Assembly: GCF_950101795.1 (NCBI RefSeq) | Contig: NZ_CATNLZ010000004.1 | Span: forward strand, 62,001 to 126,000 | Length of the DNA: 64,000 bases | Reading direction: 5' to 3' | From: Nocardioides sp. T2.26MG-1 | GTDB taxonomy: Bacteria > Actinomycetota > Actinomycetes > Propionibacteriales > Nocardioidaceae | In this document: in pieces, positions 24,520 to 33,609 of the stretch | Layout of the letters: the number at the start of each line of letters is the position of its first letter | Numbering within the stretch: the stretch's first letter is position 1 | Made by a program: the position numbers and the translations under genes | The notes under the pieces: model-generated | Told to the model about the DNA's origin: nothing | Database searches by the model: none | The model's input: only the letters and a program-made list of their open reading frames with translations

Positions 24520-24834
24520 GTGCGCATCTTCCACATCGCGACGCTCGCCGACTGGATCGCCGCCCGGGAGACCGGGACCTACGCGACCTCGACCCGCGGC
24601 CGGACCCTCGCCGAGGAGGGCTTCATCCACGCCAGCCGGGCCGACCAGTGGGAGGGCGTGCGCGCGGCGTTCTACGCCGACGTCAGCGAGCCGCTGGTGC
24701 TGCTCGAGGTCGACACCGGCCTCCTCGACGTCCCCGTGGTCGAGGAGGAGCCGGCGCCCGGGGCGGGCGTCACCTTCCCGCACGTGTACGGCGTGATCCG
24801 GCCGGCCGCCGTCGTCGCGGTCACCCCACTCTGA
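24520..24834 (+). CDS. DUF952 family protein
   Basis: 104 residues from a GTG start, covering a full DUF952 domain: IFHIATLADWIAARETGTY, the block EEGFIHASRADQWEGV, then LLEVDTGLLDVPVVEE and FPHVYGVIRPAAVV. DUF952 proteins resemble glutathione S-transferase-like or ADP-ribosyltransferase-fold proteins; no function is established. It follows the DinB-like gene by 16 bases on the same strand and is probably co-transcribed under the ArsR palindrome. Its 3' end overlaps the converging XRE regulator by 14 bases. Confidence 0.85.
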   Translation: MRIFHIATLADWIAARETGTYATSTRGRTLAEEGFIHASRADQWEGVRAAFYADVSEPLVLLEVDTGLLDVPVVEEEPAPGAGVTFPHVYGVIRPAAVVAVTPL

Positions 24835-25666
24835 GCCGGCTGCTCTCGCCCAGGGCGACCAGCTCGCCCAGCCGCGTCTCCGTGGCGTCGTCGCGCGGCA
24901 GGTAGACCATCATCCGGTTGATCCCGGACTGGCCGACGCCGAACCGGTGCGCCTCCAGGTGCAGCTCGCCGACCGCGCTGCGGAAGTCCTTGGCAGGCAG
25001 CGCCTGGTCGACGACGTCGTGCCGGCGCCAGATCGCGTCGAACTCCTCGGACGCCTCGCGCAGCCGCTGCACGAGCTGGGCCCAGAGCGGGTCGTCGAGC
25101 TGGTTGCCCATCGCCATCCGCATCGCCCCCACCATGTGGGTCATGGCCTCGCCCCGGCGTACGCACAGGCTCTTCCAGTGCTCGTGGGTGAAGAACAGCC
25201 AGGCCTGGTTGCGCTGGGCGGGCTCGATGGTGTCGAGGTCGCCGCCCATCCAGTTGTAGCCGCGGTTGTAGGCGACGATGTCCCAGCGCGGCGAGAGCAC
25301 GACCGCCGGGAACGGGTCGAGCTGGTCGAGCATCCGCTGCAGGGCCGGCGTGGCCCCCGGGCACTCCCGGCCCGGGGCGACCAGGGTGACGCCGGCCAGC
25401 TGGAACAGGTGCCAGCGCTCCTGGGCGTCCATGCGCAGCGTGCGGGCGATGGCCTCGAGCACCTGCACCGACGCGTTGATGTCGCGGCCCTGCTCGAGCC
25501 AGGTGTACCAGGTGACGCCCACGCCCGCGAGCAGCGCGACCTCCTCGCGGCGAAGCCCGGGCGTCCGGCGGCGTCCGCCCGGCGGCAGACCGACGTCCTC
25601 GGGCGAGAGGCGCTCCCGGCGGGAGCGTAGGAAGTCCGCGAGCTCGGTGCGGCGGGTATCGGGCAT
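24821..25666 (-). CDS. XRE-family regulator with MmyB-like ligand domain
   Basis: 281 residues. The N-terminal helix-turn-helix (TPGLRREEVALLAGVGVTWYTWLEQGRDINAS, about residues 34-66) is followed by a conserved MmyB-like domain (PAVVLSPRWDIVAYNRGYNWMGGD; LVQRLREASEEFDAIWRRHDV), a PAS-like fold that binds fatty acids or other hydrophobic ligands. It diverges from an MFS exporter gene by 102 bases and is the obvious candidate to regulate it. The gap contains the direct repeat CCAGTTAC/CCAGTACC, a possible contact site. Confidence 0.88.
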   Translation of the reverse strand: MPDTRRTELADFLRSRRERLSPEDVGLPPGGRRRTPGLRREEVALLAGVGVTWYTWLEQGRDINASVQVLEAIARTLRMDAQERWHLFQLAGVTLVAPGRECPGATPALQRMLDQLDPFPAVVLSPRWDIVAYNRGYNWMGGDLDTIEPAQRNQAWLFFTHEHWKSLCVRRGEAMTHMVGAMRMAMGNQLDDPLWAQLVQRLREASEEFDAIWRRHDVVDQALPAKDFRSAVGELHLEAHRFGVGQSGINRMMVYLPRDDATETRLGELVALGESSRLRVG

Positions 25667-25768
25667 GTGCCCATGGTGGACCCAAACGGAGCCGGTATCC
25701 AGTTACTTCCAGTACCAGGATCGACAGGCTCTCACCACCAGGACCAGGGCGCCCCCACGCTGGACCGC

Positions 25769-27175
25769 ATGACGACCCCGACCACCGTCCCCGTCGCCTC
25801 CACGGCCGGCGCAGCGAGCCCGGCGACCCCGGAGGAGCCCCTGCTCAGAATGCACCCGCTCGGCCTGGCCGCCGCGCTGGCCGCCGTGATGATCCCGATC
25901 ATGTCCTTCTTCACCGTCAACGTCGCGCTCGGCTCGATCGGGTCCGACCTCGGCGCCACGCCGGCCGTGCTCCAGCTGGTGGTGGCGGCGTACGGCGTGG
26001 TCTACGCGAGCCTGGTCGCGATGGGCGGCCGGCTCGGCGACGGCTTCGGCCGCAAACGGATGCTCGTCCTGGGCCTGCTGGTCTTCGCGGTCACGAGCCT
26101 GTTGTGCGCCTTCGCTCAAAGCCCCTCCGCGCTGGTCGGCGCCCGCTTCATCCAGGGCGCGTCCGCCGCACTCGTGGCCCCGCAGGTCCTGGCGACCCTG
26201 CACGCTGCCAACGAGGGTCACCATCGCAACCGAGCGCTCGCGTGGTTCGGCGCGAGCGCCGGCCTCGGCACGTCCCTGGCGTTCCTGATCGGTGGCACCC
26301 TGACCGACTCCGACCTCGGCTGGCGGGCGATCTTCTGGGTCAACGTCCCGATCGCGGCGCTGGTCATGCTCGGCGTGTGGCGCTTCGTCCCCGAGACCAA
26401 GGCCCCCACGCGACCCGCCCTGGACCTCGTGGGCGCCGCGCTCCTCGGCACGGCGCTGACCCTGCTCGTGCTGCCGCTCACCGAGGGCCGGGCCACCGGC
26501 TGGCCCGCCTGGACCTGGGCCTGCCTGGCGGGCGTGCTGCCGGTCACCGCCGTGCTGGCGTGGTGGCAGCTGCGCGTGGAGGCCCGCGGCGGCACCCCGC
26601 TCGTGCCGCCCTCGCTGTTCCGCTTCCGCAGCATCGGGGTCGGCCTGCTGACCGGCCTGCCGTTCTTCGTCGCCTTCGGCGGCTTCATGTTCGTCTACGG
26701 CTACGCCGCGCAGGTCGCGGGCCGCACGCCGCTCGACATCGGCGTCAGCCTGCTGCCGATGTCGCTGGGCTTCCTGGTCGCCTCGCTGGTCGCCGGCCGC
26801 CTGGTCCCGCGGTACGGCGCCTGGGTGCTCACCCTCGGCGCGCTCGTCGGAGCGGTCGGATTCGCCTGGCTCGGCGCCGTCGGCATCGAGGACACCGCGC
26901 CGCCGCTGCCCGCGGTGGCGGTGGTCGGGCTCGGCTTCGGCCTGACCTGGTCGCCGCTGATGGGTGTCGTGCTCAGCCAGGTCCACGGCCACATGGCCGG
27001 CCTGGGCAGCGGGCTGCTGATCACCACCATGCAGGCCGGCCTCGGGCTCGGCGCCGCCGTGGTCGGGTCGATCTACCTCGCCCAGACGGACGGGTTCGCG
27101 CCCACGACGTACCTCCTCGGCGGGGTGATGCTCGTGATCGCCGCGCTCACCCGCCTGCTCGAGCCGCGGCGCTGA
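25769..27175 (+). CDS. MFS exporter, DHA2 family (second copy)
   Basis: 468 residues with about 14 hydrophobic segments. The first core helix is PIMSFFTVNVALGSIGSDLG, motif A is GGRLGDGFGRKRMLVLG, and the motif-C-like stretch is FGASAGLGTSLAFLIGG. I chose the internal ATG at 25769; the open frame upstream (from 25667) overlaps the divergent regulator's start region and lacks conservation. Likely a proton-driven exporter controlled by the adjacent XRE/MmyB-type regulator. It is distinct from the DHA2 protein at 3.6 kb. Its end is followed by a very strong hairpin. Confidence 0.88.
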   Translation: MTTPTTVPVASTAGAASPATPEEPLLRMHPLGLAAALAAVMIPIMSFFTVNVALGSIGSDLGATPAVLQLVVAAYGVVYASLVAMGGRLGDGFGRKRMLVLGLLVFAVTSLLCAFAQSPSALVGARFIQGASAALVAPQVLATLHAANEGHHRNRALAWFGASAGLGTSLAFLIGGTLTDSDLGWRAIFWVNVPIAALVMLGVWRFVPETKAPTRPALDLVGAALLGTALTLLVLPLTEGRATGWPAWTWACLAGVLPVTAVLAWWQLRVEARGGTPLVPPSLFRFRSIGVGLLTGLPFFVAFGGFMFVYGYAAQVAGRTPLDIGVSLLPMSLGFLVASLVAGRLVPRYGAWVLTLGALVGAVGFAWLGAVGIEDTAPPLPAVAVVGLGFGLTWSPLMGVVLSQVHGHMAGLGSGLLITTMQAGLGLGAAVVGSIYLAQTDGFAPTTYLLGGVMLVIAALTRLLEPRR

Positions 27176-27188
27176 CCCCGCCACCGAC

Positions 27189-27252
27189 GGTAGTCCCTGA
27201 CGATCGGGCCCCTTGGGAGCGTTCCCAGGGGGCCCGATCGTCAGGGACTACC
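27189..27252. terminator. 30-base-pair hairpin between converging genes, likely bidirectional terminator
   Basis: Two 30-base arms (27189-27218 and 27223-27252) pair with one mismatch that would be a G-U wobble in RNA; the loop is GCGT. There is no U-tract on either side. The right arm overlaps the last codons and stop of the oxidase gene (stop 27241-27243). The apex TGGGAGCGTTCCCA is the reverse complement of the core hairpin of repeat copy A. Confidence 0.7.
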
Positions 27253-28176
27253 GCTCACGGCGGCGGTCGCGGCGAGAGAGACCACCTCGTCGGCGACGCC
27301 CCAGCTCAGCGTGACCCCGGCGCCGCCGTGGCCGTAGCAGTGCACGACGTCGCCGACCCGCTCGAGCCGGACGGCGGGCCGCACCGGCCGCAGCCCGACG
27401 CGGTGCCGCAGCACGCGGGCGTCCCGCAGCTGTGGCACCAGCCGGGTGGCCCGCTCCAGGATCGCCTCGGCGGTCGCGGGCGACGCCGTCCGGCTCCACT
27501 CGCCCTCGACGTCCGTGCCGCCGACCACGACGTCGTGCTCGCGCGGGACGACGTACGTCGGCCCCGAGCGGTCCAGCCACCACCGGTCGATGCCGGTCTG
27601 CTCGACCACGACGACCTGCCCGCGTACCGGCACCACGGTCCGGTCGGCGCCGAGCAGCCGGGCGCCGAGCCCGGCGCAGTTGACGACCAGCCCGGGCCCG
27701 GCCGGCAGCGCGGCCAGGTTGAGCCGGGTGATGGTGCCGCCGAGGTGCTCGACGCGGGCGGCCAGCCAGGCGAGGTAGACCGCGGGGTCGAGGACGGGCG
27801 TGGTGAACGTCCAGCCGTCGGCCCAGCCGTGCGGCAGGTCCCGGGTCCGGGCCAGCCCCGGCACCGCCGTCCCCCACCACGGGTCGGGCTCGGGGGCGAC
27901 GAACACCTCGGTGCCCGGGACCATCCGCACACCGGACTCGGGGTCGGTGTCGGCCAGCGCGTCGAAGACGGCGTACGACGTCGCCGCCCAGGTCGCGACC
28001 CGCTCCTGCGGGAGCCCGCGGTAGGGGTACCAGAACGCCGCGGCGACGGCGGAGGTCGTCTCGAGCGGCAGGTCCCGCGCCACCACGTCCACCCGGTGGC
28101 CCGCCTCGAGCAGGCGGACCGCGCAGGTCAGGCCGATCACGCCCGCGCCGACCACGATCACCCGATCCGCCACCAT
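27241..28176 (-). CDS. D-amino-acid oxidase-like FAD flavoenzyme
   Basis: 311 residues of the DAO family. The FAD Rossmann motif is VVGAGVIGL at residues 8-16; the second FAD signature is CYGHGGAGVTLSWG near 283-296; and RHRVGLRPVRP carries the Arg that binds the substrate carboxylate in D-amino-acid oxidases. The size is slightly short of typical DAAO (~320-345) but complete. The reaction would be oxidative deamination of a D-amino acid to 2-oxoacid, ammonia and H2O2. No peroxisomal tail or signal peptide. It stands alone, converging with the exporter. Confidence 0.88.
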   Translation of the reverse strand: MVADRVIVVGAGVIGLTCAVRLLEAGHRVDVVARDLPLETTSAVAAAFWYPYRGLPQERVATWAATSYAVFDALADTDPESGVRMVPGTEVFVAPEPDPWWGTAVPGLARTRDLPHGWADGWTFTTPVLDPAVYLAWLAARVEHLGGTITRLNLAALPAGPGLVVNCAGLGARLLGADRTVVPVRGQVVVVEQTGIDRWWLDRSGPTYVVPREHDVVVGGTDVEGEWSRTASPATAEAILERATRLVPQLRDARVLRHRVGLRPVRPAVRLERVGDVVHCYGHGGAGVTLSWGVADEVVSLAATAAVSGSP

Positions 28177-28242
28177 GCCTGCAGTCTGGCGCGAACTTCC
28201 TCACATTTCGCCGCACCACGCTATTGACGTAGGTTCAACAGC

Positions 28243-29271
28243 GTGAGGTTGACGCTGCTCGGAGTCCTGACCGCCCTGCTCGGCGCCGTGCTCGCGGCTC
28301 CCCCGGCGCCGGCCACCGCGGCACCCGCCCGCGTCGTGGCCCGCCAGGTCGTCTTCGAGCTCGAGAACACCAACGCCACCTCGGTGCTGTGTGTGCCCGA
28401 CAACGAGCGCTACGAGGTCCGCGGCCGGCTCATCGGACCCCGGAGCGCCGTGGCGGGGCGCAGCGGCCCGATCCGGGTCAACGTGCTGGTGCACGACCTC
28501 GCCGCCGGCTCGTGGTTCTGGAGCCTGCCCGGCCACCCGGCGTACGACTATGCGCGCACGCTGGCGCGCGAGGGCGAGACCTCGCTGGTGCTCGACCGGC
28601 TCGGGTACGGCGCCAGCCCCCTCGCGAACGGCGACGCCACCTGCCTCGGCGCCCAGGCGGACATGCTCCACCAGGTCGTCCAGCACCTGCGGTCCGGGCG
28701 CTACGTGTTCGCCGACCCCACCCGGGGCACCACCCCCGCCGCCGCCCGCGTCGTGACCCACGGCCACTCGGTGGGCGCCGCGATCGCCCAGGTCGAGGCC
28801 GGGACCTTCGACGACGTCGACGGGCTGGTGCTGATGTCGTGGACCGACCGCGGCGCCACGTCGCTGGCCACCCGCACCGCCGCCCGCCAGAGCGCCGCGT
28901 GCGCCGGTGGACCCGACTACGCCCCGCTGGCCGAGACCGCCAAGGACTACCGGGCGCTGATGTTCGCCAGCGCGACCTCCGACGTCCAGCGCACCGCCGC
29001 GCGATTGCGCGCCGACGACCCCTGCGGCGACGTCACCAGCCTGAGCCCGCTGCTGCTGGCCGCCAACCTTGCCGCCGGTCAGGTCGACGCACCGGTGCTC
29101 CTGCTCTACGGCGCCGAGGACGCGCTCAACCGCCCCGGTGCGCGCGAGCAGCAGGCCGCGGCGTACCCGACCAAGGTGACGACCCGGACGTTCGCCGGGG
29201 CCGGCAGCGCGCTCCCGCTCGAGCGGCCCGCCGACCGGGTGCGCGCGAGCGTGCTGCGCTGGCTGCGCTGA
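28243..29271 (+). CDS. Secreted alpha/beta hydrolase-like protein
   Basis: 342 residues from a GTG, with a signal peptide (LTLLGVLTALLGAVLAAPPAPATA) and an alpha/beta-hydrolase domain. The nucleophile elbow is GHSVGAA with Ser176, and a family Asp lies in LLLYGAEDALN. At the position where relatives have GAGHALPLE with the catalytic His, this protein reads GAGSALPLE (Ser322), so the usual triad is incomplete and activity is uncertain. Four or more Cys could form disulphides outside the cell. It is the first gene of an envelope-type cluster with the beta-helix protein downstream. Confidence 0.8.
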   Translation: MRLTLLGVLTALLGAVLAAPPAPATAAPARVVARQVVFELENTNATSVLCVPDNERYEVRGRLIGPRSAVAGRSGPIRVNVLVHDLAAGSWFWSLPGHPAYDYARTLAREGETSLVLDRLGYGASPLANGDATCLGAQADMLHQVVQHLRSGRYVFADPTRGTTPAAARVVTHGHSVGAAIAQVEAGTFDDVDGLVLMSWTDRGATSLATRTAARQSAACAGGPDYAPLAETAKDYRALMFASATSDVQRTAARLRADDPCGDVTSLSPLLLAANLAAGQVDAPVLLLYGAEDALNRPGAREQQAAAYPTKVTTRTFAGAGSALPLERPADRVRASVLRWLR

Positions 29272-29354
29272 GCCGGCTCCGGGGCCGCGCGAGGTGACGC
29301 GCGCGTAACCCCTGCGTTCACGGGGTCGTTGGGTCACCGACGAAAGGTGCCCCG

Positions 29355-31214
29355 ATGACGCGTCGTGTCCCCGCTGCTGTCCTGGCCTCCGTGGCCGCCG
29401 CCCTGGTCGTGCTCACGGTGCTGTCCGGCGCCGGCCCTGCGGCCGCGCACGAGGAGCGCCCCGCCCAGTTCCCCGACGGCACCGGGCACCGCCCGTCGTT
29501 CCTCGGGTACGACAACCCACGCCAGCGGGTCGTCTGCCAGCGCGACAGCGCCGGCCGGATCGCCGCGATGCCCGACGGCGCCGTGAAGGCCCGCAACGAG
29601 CGGCTGCTCCGCTCGTGCCGCTACCGCTCGATCCAGGACGCGATCAACTCCATCGCCAAGCCGCGCACGTCCGTCTACGTGCTGCCCGGCACCTACCGCG
29701 AGGCCAAGTGGGCCGGCGCGAAGCGCAGCGACTACTGCTCGCACCTGCAGACCGCATCGAAGTCGCCGCTGCCGTTCTCGGAGTACATCGGCAGCCTCTC
29801 CTCCCCCGACCCGGGGGCCGAGAAGGCCGCCGCCGCGGCCGGTGAGTCCAACCCGATCGCACTGTCGTACGCCGACCAGCGGCGTTGCGCCCACAACCTC
29901 AACCTGATCGCGGTCTTCGGCGACCGGACGCCCGGCAACGACAGCATCCGCTGCGACAGCCGCCTGTGCGGGCTGCAGCTGGTCGGCACCGGCCGCTCCC
30001 CCGCCGACGTGGTGGTCGACAACCGGTTCCACAAGCTCAACGCGATCCGCGCCGACCGGGCCGGTGGGCTCTACCTGAGCAACATGACGTTCCAGCAGGC
30101 CGAGTTCAACGCGATCTACGTGCTGGAGACCGACGGCTTCGTGATCGACCGCGTGGTCGCCCGGGGCAATGACGAGTACGGCATCCTCGCGTTCGCCAGC
30201 GACCACGGCCTGATCCAGCGCTCGGAGGCCTACTACAACGGCGACTCCGGCATCTACCCCGGCTCCGGGTCCGACCTCAACGCCGACAACACCGAGTTCG
30301 AGGCCACCCGCTACGCGATCGAGATCCGCCACAACGACAGCCACGACAACACGCTGGGCTACTCCGGCACGGCCGGCAACTCGATCTGGGCGCACGACAA
30401 CGACTTCCACGACAACGCGACCGGCATCGCGACCGACTCGCTCTTCCCCGGCCACCCCGGCCTGCCGCAGGACCACGCCCGGTGGAATCGCAACCGGATC
30501 CACTCCAACAACTCCAACTGGTACACGGAGTTCGTCGACACCGGTGTGTGCGACAAGCCCATGGAGCAGCGCGGCTACATGAACGGCACCGTGTGCCCGG
30601 TGGTGCCGACCCCGGTCGGCACCGGCGTGCTGATCGCCGGCGGCAACTACGACTCCACCGACCACAACTGGATCTACGACAACTGGCGCTACGGCACCAT
30701 GCAGTTCTGGGTGCCCGCCCCGCTGCGCGACGACTACGACCCGACGCACCTCTACGACACCTCCAACCACAACCACACGTTCCAGAACCAGATGGGCCTC
30801 GACCCCTCGGGCGCCGAGCGCCCCAACGGCATGGACCACTGGTGGGACGACCAGGGCGTCGGCAACTGCTGGGAGGACAACCACTACGGCTCGGCCGGCC
30901 AGACCGACAACTTCACCGTCCCGCCACCCTCCTGCGCGGACGGCGGCTCGGTGTTCCTGCCCGGTGCGCCGGTGAAGGACGCGGGCTTCCTCAGCTGCAG
31001 CCAGTACGACCGCGCCGACCCGACGTGGAAGCACCCGCCGGCCTGCGAATGGTTCGACAGCCCGACCCGGCCCGCATCGGCCCGCGCGGCGGTGACGACT
31101 CCCGACGGCACGGCCTCCGGCGTGGTGCTGGTCGCCCCGATCGCGACGACCGCGGCGGCCCTGGGGCTGCTCCTCGGCCTGCGCCGGCGCCGGCGGTCGC
31201 CCCGTGCTGCGTAG
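29355..31214 (+). CDS. Exported right-handed beta-helix protein with C-terminal membrane anchor
   Basis: 619 residues: signal peptide (cleavage near AAAHEE, residue ~31), an N-terminal cap region, parallel beta-helix (PbH1) repeats from about 215 to 370 (GLYLSNMTFQQAEFNAIYV, GFVIDRVVARGNDEYGILAF), an Asn/His/Trp-rich loop region, then a hydrophobic helix near 583-604 and a basic tail (LRRRRRSP). This topology places the helix outside the cell, tethered to the membrane. Proteins of this fold bind or cleave polysaccharides, but no clear lyase motif is visible. The next gene starts inside its last codons. Confidence 0.8.
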   Translation: MTRRVPAAVLASVAAALVVLTVLSGAGPAAAHEERPAQFPDGTGHRPSFLGYDNPRQRVVCQRDSAGRIAAMPDGAVKARNERLLRSCRYRSIQDAINSIAKPRTSVYVLPGTYREAKWAGAKRSDYCSHLQTASKSPLPFSEYIGSLSSPDPGAEKAAAAAGESNPIALSYADQRRCAHNLNLIAVFGDRTPGNDSIRCDSRLCGLQLVGTGRSPADVVVDNRFHKLNAIRADRAGGLYLSNMTFQQAEFNAIYVLETDGFVIDRVVARGNDEYGILAFASDHGLIQRSEAYYNGDSGIYPGSGSDLNADNTEFEATRYAIEIRHNDSHDNTLGYSGTAGNSIWAHDNDFHDNATGIATDSLFPGHPGLPQDHARWNRNRIHSNNSNWYTEFVDTGVCDKPMEQRGYMNGTVCPVVPTPVGTGVLIAGGNYDSTDHNWIYDNWRYGTMQFWVPAPLRDDYDPTHLYDTSNHNHTFQNQMGLDPSGAERPNGMDHWWDDQGVGNCWEDNHYGSAGQTDNFTVPPPSCADGGSVFLPGAPVKDAGFLSCSQYDRADPTWKHPPACEWFDSPTRPASARAAVTTPDGTASGVVLVAPIATTAAALGLLLGLRRRRRSPRAA

Positions 31215-31797
31215 GCGACCGCCGATGGGTTGGGGGCGCCGGGCCGGCCTCGTGGCCGTCGTGCTCGCCGTCCTGCTGGCCGTGGGCGGCATCGCCCTGG
31301 CCCGGTCCGCGCCCTCGCTGCGCGCCGACGGCCCGACCTCGGTCTCCGGCACCGAGGCGACCGGGGTGTTCCGCATCGGCGACCGCACGGTGCGGCAGGT
31401 CCGCTACGACGACGGCGGGACGCTGCGCTACACCTTCGAGCTCACCAACGACGACCGGCTCCCGGTCACCGTCCGCGGACTCGCGGATGACCAGCCGCCG
31501 AGCCGGCTGTTCACCTACACCGGGCTCACCGACGCCGGCGGCCAAGCCACCTTCCGGCTCTCCCCCGGCGAGTCCGCGCAGGTGACGCTCTCGCTGCTGA
31601 TGGGCGGCTGCGAGACGCTCTCGGCCCGGGCCGGCGCGTTCGTGACCGCGGTCGTGCTGCGCGTCGAGCGCGCCGGCGTCCTCACCGGCCTCCCCGCCGG
31701 CACCGTCACCGTCGCGCTGCCCGAGGAGCTGCACACCGGCTCGCCCCGTGAGGCGTTCTGCCCCAGCTCGACCGCCACCTCGCGGCCCCCGGGCTGA
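31204..31797 (+). CDS. Membrane-anchored extracytoplasmic protein
   Basis: 197 residues with a basic start, one hydrophobic helix (AGLVAVVLAVLLAVGGIALA, about 14-33) and a beta-rich external domain (RYTFELTNDDRLPVTVRGL; ATFRLSPGESAQVTLSLLMGGCETL) resembling an immunoglobulin-like fold with one probable disulphide (two Cys). The GTG at 31204 lies within the end of the beta-helix gene, an 11-base overlap; an ATG at 31225 is an alternative. Coupling to the beta-helix gene suggests that the two act together at the cell surface. No family name can be given. Confidence 0.7.
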   Translation: MLRRRPPMGWGRRAGLVAVVLAVLLAVGGIALARSAPSLRADGPTSVSGTEATGVFRIGDRTVRQVRYDDGGTLRYTFELTNDDRLPVTVRGLADDQPPSRLFTYTGLTDAGGQATFRLSPGESAQVTLSLLMGGCETLSARAGAFVTAVVLRVERAGVLTGLPAGTVTVALPEELHTGSPREAFCPSSTATSRPPG

Positions 31798-31800
31798 TCC

Positions 31801-33609
31801 TCACGGGCAGGACGTGCCCCGGGGCAGCTTGTACGGCGCCGAGATCCGGTAGGTGCCGGCCGCCGGTGCGTGCAGGACGAGCCAGTCGTCGCTGTGCGGG
31901 CGGGCGCTCCCGGCGAGATCCACCGTGTCCAGGCCCGACAGGCACGGCTCGGTCAGGAACCGCTGGACGAACGAGGTGCTCGCGTCGAGCTGGATCCGGT
32001 TGACGTCCTCGACGCTGAGCCAGGGCGAGTCGGCGATCCGCACCACGACATCGCCCGCGCTCGGGGTGAACAGGGTCAGCTGCTCGGCGTCGAACGAGAC
32101 GACCCGCGCCGGCGGCGACACCAGCGGCGTGGGCCGGCGGACGGCGTAGAGCGTCCAGTGCTCGTCCGACCAGACCGGCAGCAGGTAGGGCAGCCGGCTC
32201 CTGATCAGGTCGGTCTCGGCGACCGCCGCGGCATCGGGCTCGGCGGCGGAGAGCACGACGTACCGCACCGCCCACCGGTGCAGCCAGCGCCGGTACGCCT
32301 GCTCGGTCAGCGGCCGGTCACGGTAGAAGAGCGGGTTGCGCTCGGCGTCCGCCTGGCGGTTCCACCCGCGGGCCAACGGCACGTGCGGCGCGAACACCGC
32401 GGCCTCGCGGTGGCTGCGGGTCGGGACCACCTCGACCCGTCCCAGATCGGCGTCGCGCTGCTCGAGCTGGGCGAGGACCGGGTCCAGGTCCGACGCCCAC
32501 GACGTCTGCCCGCTGGCACCGACCGCGTCGCGGGCCGAGGTCGCCACCTGCCAGATCGACGTGGTCACGACGGCCACGACGAAGAAGACGCGCGCGACCC
32601 CCGGACCGGCCCGGCGGGCGAGGCTCGACGTGCGCCACCGCCCGGTGGCCGCGGCGGCCACCAGCACCACGCCGCCGAACAGCAGCCCCAGCCGGGAGAT
32701 GTTGGTCCCGATGGGCGACGGGATCTGCCACACCAGGAGGACGGCCGCGGCGTACAGGACCGCGGCCAGCCGCACGCTCCGCCAGCTCTCGGGCACCGAG
32801 ATCGCCACCGCCACCCCGGCGAGCACCGGCAGGATCGTCGAGTACCACGGCATCGGCTGGGTCCCGGAGAAGGGGAACAGCAGCGCCGAGAGCGCGACGA
32901 CCGCCACGGGCGGCAGACCCAGGGCGTACGCCGCGGCCCGGTGCCGGCCGAGCCAGAAGGTCGCTGCCACCAGGCCGAGGAACAGCCCGGCCACCGGGCT
33001 CGCTGCGGTCGCCAGACCGGCCGCGAGGGCGACCGCAGCGCCGCGGGCCGGTCGCAGCGGGAGGCCCGGCGAGCGCCGGCGTGGCCAGCCGAGCACCAGA
33101 CAGAGCGCCGAGAGCGCGAACAGCGTGCCCAGCGCGAACGTGACCCGACCGGAGACGGCGTTGCCGACGAGCGCCAGCGCGGCGTAGCCGGCGACCACCA
33201 TCCCGCGGGCGTCACTGCGCCCGCGACCGACGAGCAGCCAGGCCAGCAGCCCCGCGGCGAGCGTGCCCGCGACCACCAGGGTGGTCCGGACGCCCACGGC
33301 GGCCATCAGGTACGGCGAGAGGACGCTGTAGGAGACCGGGTGCATCCCGCCGTACCAGGCGAGGTTGTAGGCACTCCCGGGGTGCAGCCGGGCGAACTCG
33401 GCCCACGCGTCCTGGGCGGCGATGTCGCCGCCGGCCGTGGCGAAGAACCGCCACCAGAGGATCTGCGCGGTCCCGGACAGGACCATCGCGAGCACCACCG
33501 GTGAGTGGAGGGCGCGAGCCAGGTGTGGACGAAGTGCCGGGCGCCGGGTGAGAGCGACCTCGCCGACGACGGGTGGGTCGACGGTGAGGGTGCGCCCGGC
33601 CGAGCTCAT
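31801..33609 (-). CDS. Large polytopic membrane protein, GT-C-like architecture
   Basis: 602 residues: about 11 hydrophobic segments over the first ~370 residues, then an extracytoplasmic C-terminal domain of ~220 residues. An acidic residue pair in the first external loop (AQDAWAEFARLHPGS) and a soluble C-terminal domain are features of GT-C membrane glycosyltransferases, which use polyprenyl-linked sugars. Motif support is weak, and such genes are also labelled MFS or hypothetical. Its ATG overlaps the stop of the PAP2 gene (ATGA at 33609-33606), consistent with a shared role in lipid-linked glycan chemistry. Confidence 0.65.
   Translation of the reverse strand: MSSAGRTLTVDPPVVGEVALTRRPALRPHLARALHSPVVLAMVLSGTAQILWWRFFATAGGDIAAQDAWAEFARLHPGSAYNLAWYGGMHPVSYSVLSPYLMAAVGVRTTLVVAGTLAAGLLAWLLVGRGRSDARGMVVAGYAALALVGNAVSGRVTFALGTLFALSALCLVLGWPRRRSPGLPLRPARGAAVALAAGLATAASPVAGLFLGLVAATFWLGRHRAAAYALGLPPVAVVALSALLFPFSGTQPMPWYSTILPVLAGVAVAISVPESWRSVRLAAVLYAAAVLLVWQIPSPIGTNISRLGLLFGGVVLVAAAATGRWRTSSLARRAGPGVARVFFVVAVVTTSIWQVATSARDAVGASGQTSWASDLDPVLAQLEQRDADLGRVEVVPTRSHREAAVFAPHVPLARGWNRQADAERNPLFYRDRPLTEQAYRRWLHRWAVRYVVLSAAEPDAAAVAETDLIRSRLPYLLPVWSDEHWTLYAVRRPTPLVSPPARVVSFDAEQLTLFTPSAGDVVVRIADSPWLSVEDVNRIQLDASTSFVQRFLTEPCLSGLDTVDLAGSARPHSDDWLVLHAPAAGTYRISAPYKLPRGTSCP

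Noticed and set aside
25703..25725. CCAGTTAC/CCAGTACC direct repeat as a defined operator between XRE regulator and exporter
   Set aside because: Only two imperfect eight-base copies; mentioned with the regulator but too weak for its own entry.
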